From contig CAYNOS010000019.1 of assembly GCA_964398985.1 (NCBI GenBank), positions 1-48,186 on the forward strand: a stretch of 48,186 nt of DNA. Reading direction: 5' to 3'. Shown in pieces: positions 24,551 through 33,727 of the stretch (position 1 is the stretch's first letter; the number at the start of each line of letters is the position of its first letter). A program made the translations under genes and the position numbers. The notes beneath the pieces were generated by a model. It made no database searches. It worked only from the letters and a program-made list of their open reading frames with translations, and was not told the DNA's origin. Source of the stretch: CAYMRL01 sp964398985 (GTDB taxonomy: Bacteria; Deinococcota; Deinococci; Deinococcales; Trueperaceae).

Positions 24551-25111
24551 TCATCTGACGCTGCCCCACAGACCCGCGAGGTACATCTCCTGGGTGACGA
24601 CGCCCTGCACCTCTTCGCCCTCGACCACGACGACCAGCTGCTCGTGGGCGAGGACCCGCCGCAGCTCGGTCACGGCCACGTCGGCGGGCGCCTTGACGAG
24701 CTCCTCCCACGAGATGATGCGGTCGCGGTTGAGCCCGGTGACTCCGATCGGCACGCCATCCTGAGTGACGATGACGACGCGGTTCTCGGCCAGCGTCTGC
24801 ACGACGTGCGCGGCCTCGACGACCGGCACGTCGGCGGCGGCGGCCCCGGCGGTGGGCGGAACCGAGATCCCGAAGCTCAGCAGCGTCGGGCTCGGAAGCC
24901 GCAAGGCGCTGCGAACGTAGATCAGCGCGCCGGAGTAGGCGAGGATGAAGACGACGCCTTCGAGGATGCCGACAGCGTTGAAGTCGCGGAACCCGAGCCT
25001 GCCGCTGCCGCCGAGCAGCAACGAGACCAGCAGCGAGATGAGCAGGGCGAAGGCCACGGCAGCCAAGGACCCCAGGAGGGCGGCGACGCGGATCTGAGAG
25101 GGTCGTCTCAT
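24551..25111 (-). CDS. Membrane-bound CBS-domain protein
   Basis: A 186-residue protein with two transmembrane segments (about 9-33 and 45-66) and a cytoplasmic C-terminal CBS pair. The CBS signature strands are VPVVEAAHVVQTLAENRVVIVTQ and VTELRRVLAHEQLVVVVEGEEVQGVVTQ. CBS pairs bind adenine nucleotides and regulate linked activities. It starts at ATG 25111, 3 bases after the stop of the nucleotidyltransferase gene, so the two are co-transcribed and may work together. Confidence 0.82.
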   Translation of the reverse strand: MRRPSQIRVAALLGSLAAVAFALLISLLVSLLLGGSGRLGFRDFNAVGILEGVVFILAYSGALIYVRSALRLPSPTLLSFGISVPPTAGAAAADVPVVEAAHVVQTLAENRVVIVTQDGVPIGVTGLNRDRIISWEELVKAPADVAVTELRRVLAHEQLVVVVEGEEVQGVVTQEMYLAGLWGSVR

Positions 25112-25114
25112 CGG

Positions 25115-25963
25115 CTACTCCGTTTCGACCGGCAGCACCGGTTCACGGCCCCGACCGACCGGCGGGTCGGTCGGCAACCGCGATGACAGGGCGCCAGGGA
25201 CGTGCGAGAGGTCGTCGACGTCGGCCGCCAAGGCGGCGTCGTCGGTCACGAGCGCCCGTGCCGGCACGCCCAGCAAGCCGCTGACGCGCGCCTCGAGGCC
25301 CGCGATGCTGGCGGTGCCGGTGACCAGCGCGGCCAAGGTCTTGAGCCCGATCATCGAAGCCAGCGCCAGCGGGTTCTTGCGGGCGCGGTAGGCAGCGTCG
25401 ATCAGCGGTAGCAGGGCCGGCACTGCAGCGGCTTCGAGCAGAACCAGGTTGCCGCCGGTGAAGCGGCCGTCGCGCAGCTTCACGAAGGTGCGCCGCTGCT
25501 CGGGGAAGTCGCGTTCGGCCGCCTCCTTGGTGACGACCGGGTACACCAGTCCGGCGTTCTCGGGAGCCAACGACAGCAACCGGTCCACCATCGCTCCGGT
25601 GATCCACGGCACGTCGGAGGTGCACAGCAGCATCTTGTGGGCCCCGAACACCGAGGCGGCCCCCAGGCCGAGCGCCAGCGAGTCGACCAGCCTCACGCCG
25701 GCGGGCACCAGCGCGTCATACAGATGGGCCAGCGAGGGAAGGGTCGCTCCGACGTACACGACCTGGCCGACGCCGCGGCTGGCCCTCAGCGCCTCGAGCA
25801 CGTACGACACCATCGGCCGCTCCCCGATCGGGAACAGCGCCCGACTGGGGACTCCAGCCTGCTCCGCGAGGGGATCGCCGCGCGACGAACCTGCCAGCAC
25901 CACTGCCGTCACCGAGTGGGTTGACGGCAGTGGTGCTGGACTACCGGAGCCTGCTGGGGTCAT
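25115..25963 (-). CDS. MobA-like NTP transferase domain protein
   Basis: A 282-residue nucleotidyltransferase-fold protein. The loop TAVVLAGSSRGDPLAEQ (about 19-35) replaces the usual LAGGxSxRMGxxK, with Arg in place of the key Lys in SRALFPIGERPMV. The metal-binding Asp is in LLCTSDVPWI. The C-terminal half (AAYRARKNPLALASMIG) is not typical of MobA. The ATG at 25963 lies 6 bases after a TAGAAT box, so it is probably leaderless. A perfect 18-bp inverted repeat (25894-25939) lies in codons 9-24, before the nucleotide-binding loop. The substrate is unknown. Confidence 0.8.
   Translation of the reverse strand: MTPAGSGSPAPLPSTHSVTAVVLAGSSRGDPLAEQAGVPSRALFPIGERPMVSYVLEALRASRGVGQVVYVGATLPSLAHLYDALVPAGVRLVDSLALGLGAASVFGAHKMLLCTSDVPWITGAMVDRLLSLAPENAGLVYPVVTKEAAERDFPEQRRTFVKLRDGRFTGGNLVLLEAAAVPALLPLIDAAYRARKNPLALASMIGLKTLAALVTGTASIAGLEARVSGLLGVPARALVTDDAALAADVDDLSHVPGALSSRLPTDPPVGRGREPVLPVETE
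25894..25939. repeat. Perfect 18-bp inverted repeat, 10-base loop, in the 5' coding region
   Basis: Arms CCAGCACCACTGCCGTCA (25894-25911) and TGACGGCAGTGGTGCTGG (25922-25939) are exact reverse complements around a 10-base loop. In mRNA of the MobA-like gene they would form a very stable hairpin starting about 24 bases after the start codon. Confidence 0.95.
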
Positions 25964-25969
25964 CGCCTG

Positions 25970-25975
25970 ATTCTA
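25970..25975 (-). promoter_or_regulatory. -10 box of leaderless promoter, MobA-like gene
   Basis: TAGAAT on the minus strand, 6 bases before the ATG at 25963. Confidence 0.5.
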
Positions 25976-25992
25976 AGGCGGCTAGGTTGACG

Positions 25993-27225
25993 TCAGTAGC
26001 GCGATTGCCTCACCGTCAGCTGCACCGTTCTGCCGGGCGAGACGCTGAACGTCGTCACGTAGGTCGAGTAGCGAGGCGCGATGACGACGAGCTCATGGGT
26101 ACCGGCCTCGACGTTGGGGATCGAGAGCCGCCCGCTGCCACTGGGGATCGTGCCGACCTGACGTCCGTCGAGGAACACCAGGGCCCCGCCGACGTTCGCC
26201 TGCACCACCACGGTGCCGAGCGTCGCGTTGAGGTTGGCGTTGACGGTCTGGTCGCGACCGCTCTGGACCGTGAACCTGACGGTTGCCGACTCGTAACCGG
26301 GCGCCTCGAAGCGGGCGGTGTAGCTGCCCTGCGAGAACCGCAGCGCTGCGGTCGGCGTGGTGCCGACGTAGCGGCCGTCCACGTAGACGTCTGCGCCCGA
26401 GGGGTTGGAGGTGAAGCTGACCGAGCCGTCGGTCTGCACACGCGTCAAGTTGCCGCTGACGACCTCCAGCCGCTGCCCGCGCCCGATGTTGACCGAGGTC
26501 ACGAGCGGCTGGTAGCCGGAGAGCTCGAAGCGCACCTCGTGGCGGCCGGACCTGACGCCGAAGTCGACGGGCGTGAAGCCGACGAACGAGCCGTCGACGT
26601 AGGCTTCGGCTCCGCTCGGGTTCGACTCCAGCCTGAGGGTCGTGTACTCCGGCTGGTTCGGGGCGCCGCCGACGTAGTAGAGGACCGTGTCGGTCACCCA
26701 GTCCCGCTGGGGGATCGGGTTGACGACGATGCCGAACGACCTGACGAAGCCTTCCTCGCCGATGGTGCTCTGAGCAAAGTCGGCATTGCCCGACTCGAAC
26801 CTCGCGATCGTGCTGGTGTCGAGCGGCTCGCGGCTGGCGACGGCGATCACCTTGGAGAGGCCCTGCGGCGGCGCGATGTTGAACACGTAGCGTGCGTTGC
26901 TGGGCGGCATCGTCACCGTCTGGTTCGCGCTCACCCGGTTGTTGCTCTCGTAGCGGTTAGGGAAGATCTGGGTGATCTCGCCGCTGGTCTTGACGTCGAA
27001 GACGTAGATGTACGAGGTCTCGGACGGGCGAACCGAGATCCGCACCTCCTCGCCGATCTGGTAGCTCGGCGCCCCCTCGCCGCTGGGGTCCCGGTCGAGC
27101 CACACCTGCACATCGAAGCTCGGGCGTGGGTTGACGACGATCGCTTGAGGGCTGACCACGAAGCTCTGGGCGGCGGCTTGAGCCACCAGAGCGAACAGCA
27201 GTAACGAGGCGAAAATGCGTTTCAT
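25993..27225 (-). CDS. Exported DUF4384 / triple PEGA-domain protein
   Basis: A 410-residue exported protein. Residues 1-20 are a signal peptide ending in AQAAAQ. Residues ~54-135 match DUF4384 (YQIGEEVRISVRPSETSYIYVFDV, ITQIFPN). Three PEGA repeats follow at about 196-255, 268-331 and 338-405, with SNPSGAEAYVDGSFVGFTP, SNPSGADVYVDGRYVGTTP and ANVGGALVFLDGRQVGTIP. PEGA domains are found in surface-layer-type proteins, and this combination is common in Deinococcota. I start it at the ATG at 27225, which follows AAAGGAGG and gives a proper signal peptide, instead of the frame opening at 27261. Confidence 0.92.
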   Translation of the reverse strand: MKRIFASLLLFALVAQAAAQSFVVSPQAIVVNPRPSFDVQVWLDRDPSGEGAPSYQIGEEVRISVRPSETSYIYVFDVKTSGEITQIFPNRYESNNRVSANQTVTMPPSNARYVFNIAPPQGLSKVIAVASREPLDTSTIARFESGNADFAQSTIGEEGFVRSFGIVVNPIPQRDWVTDTVLYYVGGAPNQPEYTTLRLESNPSGAEAYVDGSFVGFTPVDFGVRSGRHEVRFELSGYQPLVTSVNIGRGQRLEVVSGNLTRVQTDGSVSFTSNPSGADVYVDGRYVGTTPTAALRFSQGSYTARFEAPGYESATVRFTVQSGRDQTVNANLNATLGTVVVQANVGGALVFLDGRQVGTIPSGSGRLSIPNVEAGTHELVVIAPRYSTYVTTFSVSPGRTVQLTVRQSRY

Positions 27226-27251
27226 TCGGGTCCGCCTCCTTTCGTACCCGA

Positions 27252-27257
27252 ACAGTA
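27252..27257 (-). promoter_or_regulatory. -10 box, PEGA protein gene
   Basis: TACTGT on the minus strand, 26 bases before the ATG at 27225. The short leader includes AAAGGAGG. Confidence 0.35.
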
Positions 27258-27314
27258 GCACCGTCCCTTTAGGACACGTGATGCCATTCTTAAACTCGCC
27301 TTCATCGAGTCGGC

Positions 27315-27320
27315 TACAGT
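27315..27320 (+). promoter_or_regulatory. -10 box of leaderless promoter, LolA-like gene
   Basis: TACAGT, 6 bases before the ATG at 27327, divergent from the PEGA gene. Confidence 0.5.
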
Positions 27321-27326
27321 TCTGGC

Positions 27327-28028
27327 ATGCGCTTCTTCGCTCTCGTCGTGCTCAGCCTGCTCATCGCCGTCGGCTCCAGCACCTACGCCCAGACGCCCCT
27401 CGACGTCGACACGGTGTTGGACAACATCGCGACCGCCGCCAGCGAGCTGCAGGATGTCAGCTTCCTGTTGACCGGCAGCATCACCGACCCCGACGGCACC
27501 ACGATCGCCTTGGAGGTCGACTTCGAGATCGTCCCTCCCGAAGTGGTGGCGCGCGCGTACATCCTGCAGCCGGACGCACTCGCCGACAACGAGATCATCC
27601 TCGACGGCGACGCGGTGTACAACTACACGTTCCTGACGCACCAGGTCATGATCTTCGACTCCGACGATCCCGACGCGCTCGGGGGCTTCCTGCCGGCCGC
27701 CGAGGACGGCGCCTCCGCGACAGTGAGCTTCGATCTCGCTGCGATCTTCGCGGGTTACGAAGCCAGCATCGTCGAGCTCACCGAGACCGAGCACGGCCCC
27801 AGCTACCGCCTGCGCTTCGCCAACAAGGACCCGCAGGCGTTGGTCCTCGACGTCGAGGCTGTGGTGCCCGTCAGCGACTGGCTGCCGCGTCAGCTGGTGT
27901 TCATGGAGGCCGGCGGCCGGGTGCTGGCGGTGCTCAACGCCGAGAACCTCGTGGCCGACAGCGGTCTCGACCCCGCCGACCTGCGCGAGCTGCCGTTCGA
28001 CGCCGAGGTGATCGACAACCGCGACTGA
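27327..28028 (+). CDS. Exported LolA-like protein
   Basis: A 233-residue exported protein with a signal peptide (1-21, cleavage near STYAQ). The mature part begins with a helix (VDTVLDNIATAASELQDVSFLLTGSI) followed by strands, including IILDGDAVYNYTFLTHQVMIF, in the pattern of LolA/DUF4292-type lipid or lipoprotein carriers. It is acidic overall. The leaderless-type promoter is divergent from the PEGA gene. The fold assignment rests on pattern only; ligand and partners are unknown. Confidence 0.75.
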   Translation: MRFFALVVLSLLIAVGSSTYAQTPLDVDTVLDNIATAASELQDVSFLLTGSITDPDGTTIALEVDFEIVPPEVVARAYILQPDALADNEIILDGDAVYNYTFLTHQVMIFDSDDPDALGGFLPAAEDGASATVSFDLAAIFAGYEASIVELTETEHGPSYRLRFANKDPQALVLDVEAVVPVSDWLPRQLVFMEAGGRVLAVLNAENLVADSGLDPADLRELPFDAEVIDNRD

Positions 28029-28049
28029 AGGCGGCGCCGGACCCTTCCG

Positions 28050-29429
<1,380 letters not shown>

Positions 29430-29508
29430 TCGCCACTTCCTTCGCTTGACTGCCGACCGCCGGTCCGTCGGTCACTGACTTCTCGGCGCCGAGACCGGCT
29501 CCGGCGCC

Positions 29509-29514
29509 ATGCTA
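29509..29514 (-). promoter_or_regulatory. -10 box, fumC (shares TAG stop of the esterase gene)
   Basis: TAGCAT on the minus strand. The TAG (29514-29512) is also the stop codon of the upstream esterase gene. The predicted leader is about 70 bases. Confidence 0.35.
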
Positions 29515-30528
29515 CCGAAGCGCGAAGCGCAGAGCGTTGGGCAGAGCGTCGCGCCAGGCAACCCAGTTATGACCCGCGCTGCGAACGGTGAGGTGGTGCT
29601 CCACACCCTGCTCGCCGAGCGTCGAGGCGACCCGCCGGTTGACGTCCTCGAGCCACTCGAGGCTGCCGACATCGAGGTACCAGCGCCCGGCGGCGGGCTG
29701 GTCGTCGAGCCACTCGAGCAGCCACGACCGCTCGCTGCGGTAGTGATCGGCGTCGCCGGGAGCCCCCAGGAACGCACCCGAAAGCGCGACCACCGCGTCC
29801 CCAGCGACCTCGGCAGCGGCGCGCGGCGAAGTGCCGCGGGGGCCGCCGGCGGCCTCCTCGAGGCTGCGGGCGAACAGGTGAGCCGAGGCCTGGGCGCCGA
29901 GGCTGGCGCCGAGCCAAACGCGCCGCGGGGCGGTCGGGTGCGAACGGGTGACCTCGGGGATCAGCTCGGTGAGCACGAAGTCGAGGTAGGCCTCGTTGTA
30001 GGCGTAATCCTTGAGCCTGTCGTTGGGCTCGATCAGCAGGAGCCGCGCCGGCTCGACCTCCCCGCGCTCCAGGAGCGCCTCCAGCAGCGCGGCAAGGCGC
30101 CCCACCCGCATGAACGACACACCGTCCTGGACCACCACCAGGGGCAGCTCGCTGGCGTCGTGACCGACCGGGGTGTAGAGGCTGGCCCGCCTCGCCTCCC
30201 CTCCGAGCGACCGGCTCTGCAGCCTCAGCCTCGCGACGGTGCCGCGGGCGAGATCGTCCGGCACCACGGCGAACTCGTCCTGCCGGTACGCGGGTCCCCT
30301 GACCTCGGACACCTCGCCGTACCAGAGGTTGGTGACCGTCGCTTCACCCTCGGGATCGGGCCTCACCGTGCCGTCCTCGGTCACGTAGGCGTACTGGAAG
30401 TAGACGTCGTCGGGCAGCTCGAAGGACTCGCTGGCCCCCGGCTTCACCGGCTGTGGTGCGCGGCCCATGTCGCTCATGTCGCTGATCAGCTGCGTGGCCC
30501 AGCCGGGCGCCGTGGTCGTCACTCGCAC
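29512..30528 (-). CDS. Putative esterase (enterochelin-esterase-like, alpha/beta fold)
   Basis: A 338-residue protein. The N-terminal ~115 residues look like a beta-sandwich with the VYFQYAYVTEDGTVRPDPE pattern seen before Fes/esterase-D domains. The catalytic domain follows with LPLVVVQDG, the nucleophile in WLGASLGA (Ser209) and a late His in SAGHNWVAW. An acid may be Asp in WYLDVGS. It is likely cytoplasmic, as no signal peptide is seen. The GTG at 30528 lies 6 bases after a TAGACT box. The substrate is unknown. Confidence 0.87.
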   Translation of the reverse strand: MRVTTTAPGWATQLISDMSDMGRAPQPVKPGASESFELPDDVYFQYAYVTEDGTVRPDPEGEATVTNLWYGEVSEVRGPAYRQDEFAVVPDDLARGTVARLRLQSRSLGGEARRASLYTPVGHDASELPLVVVQDGVSFMRVGRLAALLEALLERGEVEPARLLLIEPNDRLKDYAYNEAYLDFVLTELIPEVTRSHPTAPRRVWLGASLGAQASAHLFARSLEEAAGGPRGTSPRAAAEVAGDAVVALSGAFLGAPGDADHYRSERSWLLEWLDDQPAAGRWYLDVGSLEWLEDVNRRVASTLGEQGVEHHLTVRSAGHNWVAWRDALPNALRFALR

Positions 30529-30534
30529 TCCTCG

Positions 30535-30540
30535 AGTCTA
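30535..30540 (-). promoter_or_regulatory. -10 box of leaderless promoter, esterase gene
   Basis: TAGACT on the minus strand, 6 bases before the GTG at 30528. Confidence 0.5.
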
Positions 30541-30565
30541 GCCGCCTCGCTGGGGCGGGCGGATG

Positions 30566-30571
30566 TATCCT
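30566..30571 (+). promoter_or_regulatory. -10 box of leaderless promoter, C-S lyase gene
   Basis: TATCCT, 8 bases before the ATG at 30580, divergent from the esterase promoter. Confidence 0.45.
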
Positions 30572-30579
30572 CGAGCGAT

Positions 30580-31734
30580 ATGCTCCAGCATCCCTGTCAA
30601 GACATCGCTCTCGAGCGGCTGACCGCGCGCAGCGGAGCCAAGTGGAGGTACTTCCCGGGCGACGTGCTGCCGTTGTGGGTGGCGGAGATGGACTTCCGCC
30701 TGGCCGCGCCGGTGAAGCGCGCCATCATCGCGCGCCTCGAGCAGGACGACCTGGGTTACGGCATGCCCAACGGCGTTCCCGGCTTGCAGCAGGCGGTCGC
30801 CGGCCGACTCGCGCGCTTCGGCTATCACCCGCCGGCGGAGGGCGTGCTGCCGCTGCAGGGCACCTCCATCGGCCTCGACTACGCGGCCAGGGCCTTCGCC
30901 GGTCCCGGGGACGAGATCCTGCTGCTGACGCCCCTCTACCCACCCTTCAAGCGCGCGGTGACGTCAGCCGGACGCGTGCCGGTCGAGGTCGAGCTCGTCG
31001 ACGACGGCTCCGGCTACCGCATCGACATGGCCGCGCTCGAGGCGGCCGTCACGCCCGCCACCCGCGTTCTGATGCTGTGCAACCCGCACAACCCGGTGGG
31101 CCGCGTTTACACGCGTCAGGAGCTGGAGACCCTCGCCGACTTCGTGCTGCGCCACAACCTGTGGTTGATCTCGGACGACTTACACGCCGACCTGGCGTTC
31201 GAGGGCGAGCCGCTGATGATCGCCGGCCTCTCCGCCGAGATCGCAGCACGGACCATCACGCTATACGGTCCCAGCAAGGCCTTCAACCTCCCCGGTCTCC
31301 AGATCAGCTTCGCCATCTCGTCGGACACGCGGCTTCTCGAGCGCCTCAAGGCGGGCTCTCTGGGCACCTACCACGGCCCCAACGTGTTGGCTCAGGAAGC
31401 CGCGCTGGCGGCCTACGTCGACTGCGAGGGCTGGTTGGGGACGGTGCTCGACTACCTTCGCGAGAACCGCGCGCTCGTCACCGACTTCGTCGCGAAGCGG
31501 TTGCCGCAAGTCGGGCACCACGCTCCCGAAGCCACCTACCTGTCGTGGCTCGACTTCCGGAACACCGATCTCGGCAACGAGCCCGCCAAGGCTCTGATGG
31601 AGAGGGCCAAGGTCGGCCTCAACGAGGGAGCCGACTACGGTAAGGGCGGAGCGGGCTTCGCGCGCCTGAACTTCGCCACTACCCGTGAGATCGTCACCGA
31701 GGCGTTGGAGCGGATCGCCGCGGCGCTCGGCTAG
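30580..31734 (+). CDS. PatB/MalY-type PLP-dependent C-S lyase (cystathionine beta-lyase)
   Basis: A 384-residue fold-type I aminotransferase-like enzyme of the MalY/PatB group, which cleave cystathionine or cysteine conjugates to pyruvate, ammonia and a thiol. It begins with the group-typical KWRYFPGDVLPLWVAEMDF. The PLP Lys233 is in GPSKAFNLPGL, with CNPHNPVGRVY and ISDDLHADL upstream (the latter usually SDEIHADL). The ATG at 30580 follows a TATCCT box. Convergent with the lipase-like gene. Confidence 0.93.
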   Translation: MLQHPCQDIALERLTARSGAKWRYFPGDVLPLWVAEMDFRLAAPVKRAIIARLEQDDLGYGMPNGVPGLQQAVAGRLARFGYHPPAEGVLPLQGTSIGLDYAARAFAGPGDEILLLTPLYPPFKRAVTSAGRVPVEVELVDDGSGYRIDMAALEAAVTPATRVLMLCNPHNPVGRVYTRQELETLADFVLRHNLWLISDDLHADLAFEGEPLMIAGLSAEIAARTITLYGPSKAFNLPGLQISFAISSDTRLLERLKAGSLGTYHGPNVLAQEAALAAYVDCEGWLGTVLDYLRENRALVTDFVAKRLPQVGHHAPEATYLSWLDFRNTDLGNEPAKALMERAKVGLNEGADYGKGGAGFARLNFATTREIVTEALERIAAALG

Positions 31735-31743
31735 CTCGCCGGC

Positions 31744-32595
31744 CTAGCGGGAGAACCACTCGAGGAAGCGCCCCCTGACGTACTCCGGCACGCCCGCCTC
31801 GGGGCTGTCGTGGTGGAGCTCGTGGTAGCCACCCTCCACCTCGACCAACTCGACCCGCTCGCTGGCAGCGGCCAGACGGCGGCTGCCCTCGACGCTGGCG
31901 TAGCCGTCGTCGGTGCCGTGAACCACCAGAGCCGGCACACCCAGCGAAGAAGCCCGCGCCAGCAGCGCGGCGCCTTCGCTGATCAGGGTGAGGCCGGTGA
32001 CAGCCGGAACGCCCGCATGGTGGATGAGAGGATCGGAGCGGTAACGCGCCACCTCGGCAGCATCGCGTGAGATCCGCGTCTCGTCGGGACGCGCCACCGG
32101 TAGCTGCGGCAAGAGGCGGGCGAGGATGCGAGCCGCTGCGACCTGCGCGGCGGGACGCGCCACCGCGTCGAGCAGGAATGGCGAGCTGAGCGCCAGCGCG
32201 CGCACCGCCTCGGGTCGCTCGAGGGCCAACCGCAACGAGATGGCCCCTCCCATGCTGTGACCGAACAGCGTCGCGGTCCGACCGGAACCGTCGGCCGCCA
32301 TCCTCAGCAGCGAGCCGACGGCGCGCAGGGCGCCGTCGAAGCCTGCCACCACGGCCCGCGGACCGGGGCTGGCGCCGTGTCCGCGAAGGTCGAGAGCCCA
32401 CACGTCGTGACCGCGCGCGGCCGCCGCGGCGGCGAGAGCCGAGTGACGGCGGGCGTGCTCACCGTAGCCGTGGACGATTACGACCGGCGAGGCGTCGCCG
32501 ACCGGCGCGCGATCTCCAGTCGGCCGAGCCGGCCAGTGATAGGCGGCAAGCGCCTGCTCCCCGACCTCTGCGAGCTCGAACGCGCGCGGCTCCAG
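31744..32595 (-). CDS. Monoacylglycerol-lipase-like alpha/beta hydrolase, apparent CTG start
   Basis: A 283-residue serine hydrolase. The family-defining HGYGEHARRHS motif (42-52), the strand VWALDLRGHG, the nucleophile GHSMGG (Ser114), the acid in VVHGTDDGYA and the late YHELHHD His all match monoacylglycerol lipases. The first ATG, GTG or TTG in frame is the GTG at 32403, which would remove the HGYGEH motif. An in-frame stop lies inside purS, and between it and 32403 the only start-like codon is CTG at 32595. That codon sits 6 bases after a strong GGAGG (32601-32608), so I use it. It abuts the stop of the PurC-PurS gene. Confidence 0.82.
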   Translation of the reverse strand: MEPRAFELAEVGEQALAAYHWPARPTGDRAPVGDASPVVIVHGYGEHARRHSALAAAAAARGHDVWALDLRGHGASPGPRAVVAGFDGALRAVGSLLRMAADGSGRTATLFGHSMGGAISLRLALERPEAVRALALSSPFLLDAVARPAAQVAAARILARLLPQLPVARPDETRISRDAAEVARYRSDPLIHHAGVPAVTGLTLISEGAALLARASSLGVPALVVHGTDDGYASVEGSRRLAAASERVELVEVEGGYHELHHDSPEAGVPEYVRGRFLEWFSR

Positions 32596-32596
32596 T

Positions 32597-33676
32597 TCAG
32601 CCCTCCCCTGTCGGCTCCAACATCTCGATCTCGAACGTCTCCATCACCGGGTTCGACAGCACCGTCTCCGCGATATTCGCTAGCTGCTCCTCGACTTCAT
32701 GGCGCTCGCCGCTGACGCTCAGCTCGATACGCTTGCCGACGCGCACGTTCTCCACGTTGCCGTGCCCGAGCCGCCGCAGGGTCGCCTCGACGGCGCGGCC
32801 CTGGGGATCGAGGATGGAGCGCTTGAGCATCACGTCGACGGTCGCGCGCAGCTGGCCGGCGCCGCGGTCCGAGTCTCCGCCGGCGGCCGCCTCGTCTGCG
32901 TGAACGTGACCTGGCTGCGGCGCGTGTGCCCGGTATGCAGCCAGTGCGGCACTCAGGTCCGCGTTCTGGACGCGCTCAAGAACCTCTTGGTACGCCTCTT
33001 CGACGCCGCCGAGGTCGCGGCGGAAGCGGTCCTTGTCGAGCTTCTCCCCCGAGCTCGCGTCCCACAGCCGACAGGTGTCGGGGCTGATCTCGTCGGCCAG
33101 CATCAGCTCGCCATCGTCGCTGCGACCGAACTCGATCTTGAAGTCGACCAGCACCAGGTCGATGCTGTCGAACAGCGCCTTGAGCGCTTCGTTGATCTGG
33201 ACGGCCAACTCGAACATCTCCTCGAGGTCGTCGACCGTCGCGAAGCCCAGCGCCACCGCCGCCGCGTCGTTGATGAACGGGTCACCAAGAGCGTCGTTCT
33301 TGTAGCACCACTCGATCACGACCGGGTCCAGCTCCCCGCCCTCGGCGACGCCGTAACGCTGGGCGAAGCTGCCGGCAGCGCGGTTGCGCACGATCACCTC
33401 GAGTGGCACGATCGCGACGCGCCTGACCAGTTGCTCGTTGCCCGCGCGCACGGCCACCAAGTGGGTCGGCACGCCCGCCGACTCGAGGTACTGGAAGATG
33501 CGCGCCGTCACCGCGTTGTTGACCGCGCCCTTGCCGCTGATCGTCCCGCGCTTCTGGGCGTTGAAGGCCGTGGCGTCGTCCTTGTACTCGACCACCAGCG
33601 TGCCGGGGTCGTCGGTGGCGTACAGCCGCTTGGCCTTGCCCTCGTAGAGCAGCTCGCCGCGTCGCTCGTCTCTCAC
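32597..33676 (-). CDS. purC: PurC-PurS fusion: SAICAR synthetase fused to FGAM synthase subunit PurS
   Basis: A single 359-residue frame. Residues ~8-238 are a complete PurC (LLYEGKAKRLY, DDATAFNAQKRG, LVLVDFKIEFG, ADEISPDTCRLWD), which makes SAICAR from CAIR and aspartate. A Pro/Gly/Ala-rich linker (~239-277) leads to a complete PurS (~278-355, TVDVMLKRSILDPQGRAVEATLRRLG). PurS is the small subunit that bridges PurL and PurQ. These are normally separate neighbouring genes. No stop or frameshift is seen between them. The GTG at 33676 follows TATCAT by 6 bases. purQ and purL are not adjacent. Confidence 0.93.
   Translation of the reverse strand: MRDERRGELLYEGKAKRLYATDDPGTLVVEYKDDATAFNAQKRGTISGKGAVNNAVTARIFQYLESAGVPTHLVAVRAGNEQLVRRVAIVPLEVIVRNRAAGSFAQRYGVAEGGELDPVVIEWCYKNDALGDPFINDAAAVALGFATVDDLEEMFELAVQINEALKALFDSIDLVLVDFKIEFGRSDDGELMLADEISPDTCRLWDASSGEKLDKDRFRRDLGGVEEAYQEVLERVQNADLSAALAAYRAHAPQPGHVHADEAAAGGDSDRGAGQLRATVDVMLKRSILDPQGRAVEATLRRLGHGNVENVRVGKRIELSVSGERHEVEEQLANIAETVLSNPVMETFEIEMLEPTGEG
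32601..32608 (-). promoter_or_regulatory. Strong ribosome-binding site deciding a CTG start
   Basis: GGGGAGGG on the minus strand within the last codons of purC-purS. Its GGAGG core ends 6 bases before the CTG at 32595. Confidence 0.6.
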
Positions 33677-33682
33677 GTCGTG

Positions 33683-33688
33683 ATGATA
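33683..33688 (-). promoter_or_regulatory. -10 box of leaderless promoter, purC-purS
   Basis: TATCAT on the minus strand, 6 bases before the GTG at 33676. Confidence 0.5.
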
Positions 33689-33727
33689 CCCCGCCCCCTG
33701 GCGGTTCCAGTTCGGCGGCCGCTGGTT

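Noticed and set aside
25988..25995. TGACGTCA palindrome at the end of the PEGA gene
   Set aside because: An 8-bp palindrome overlapping a stop codon is expected by chance in this composition.
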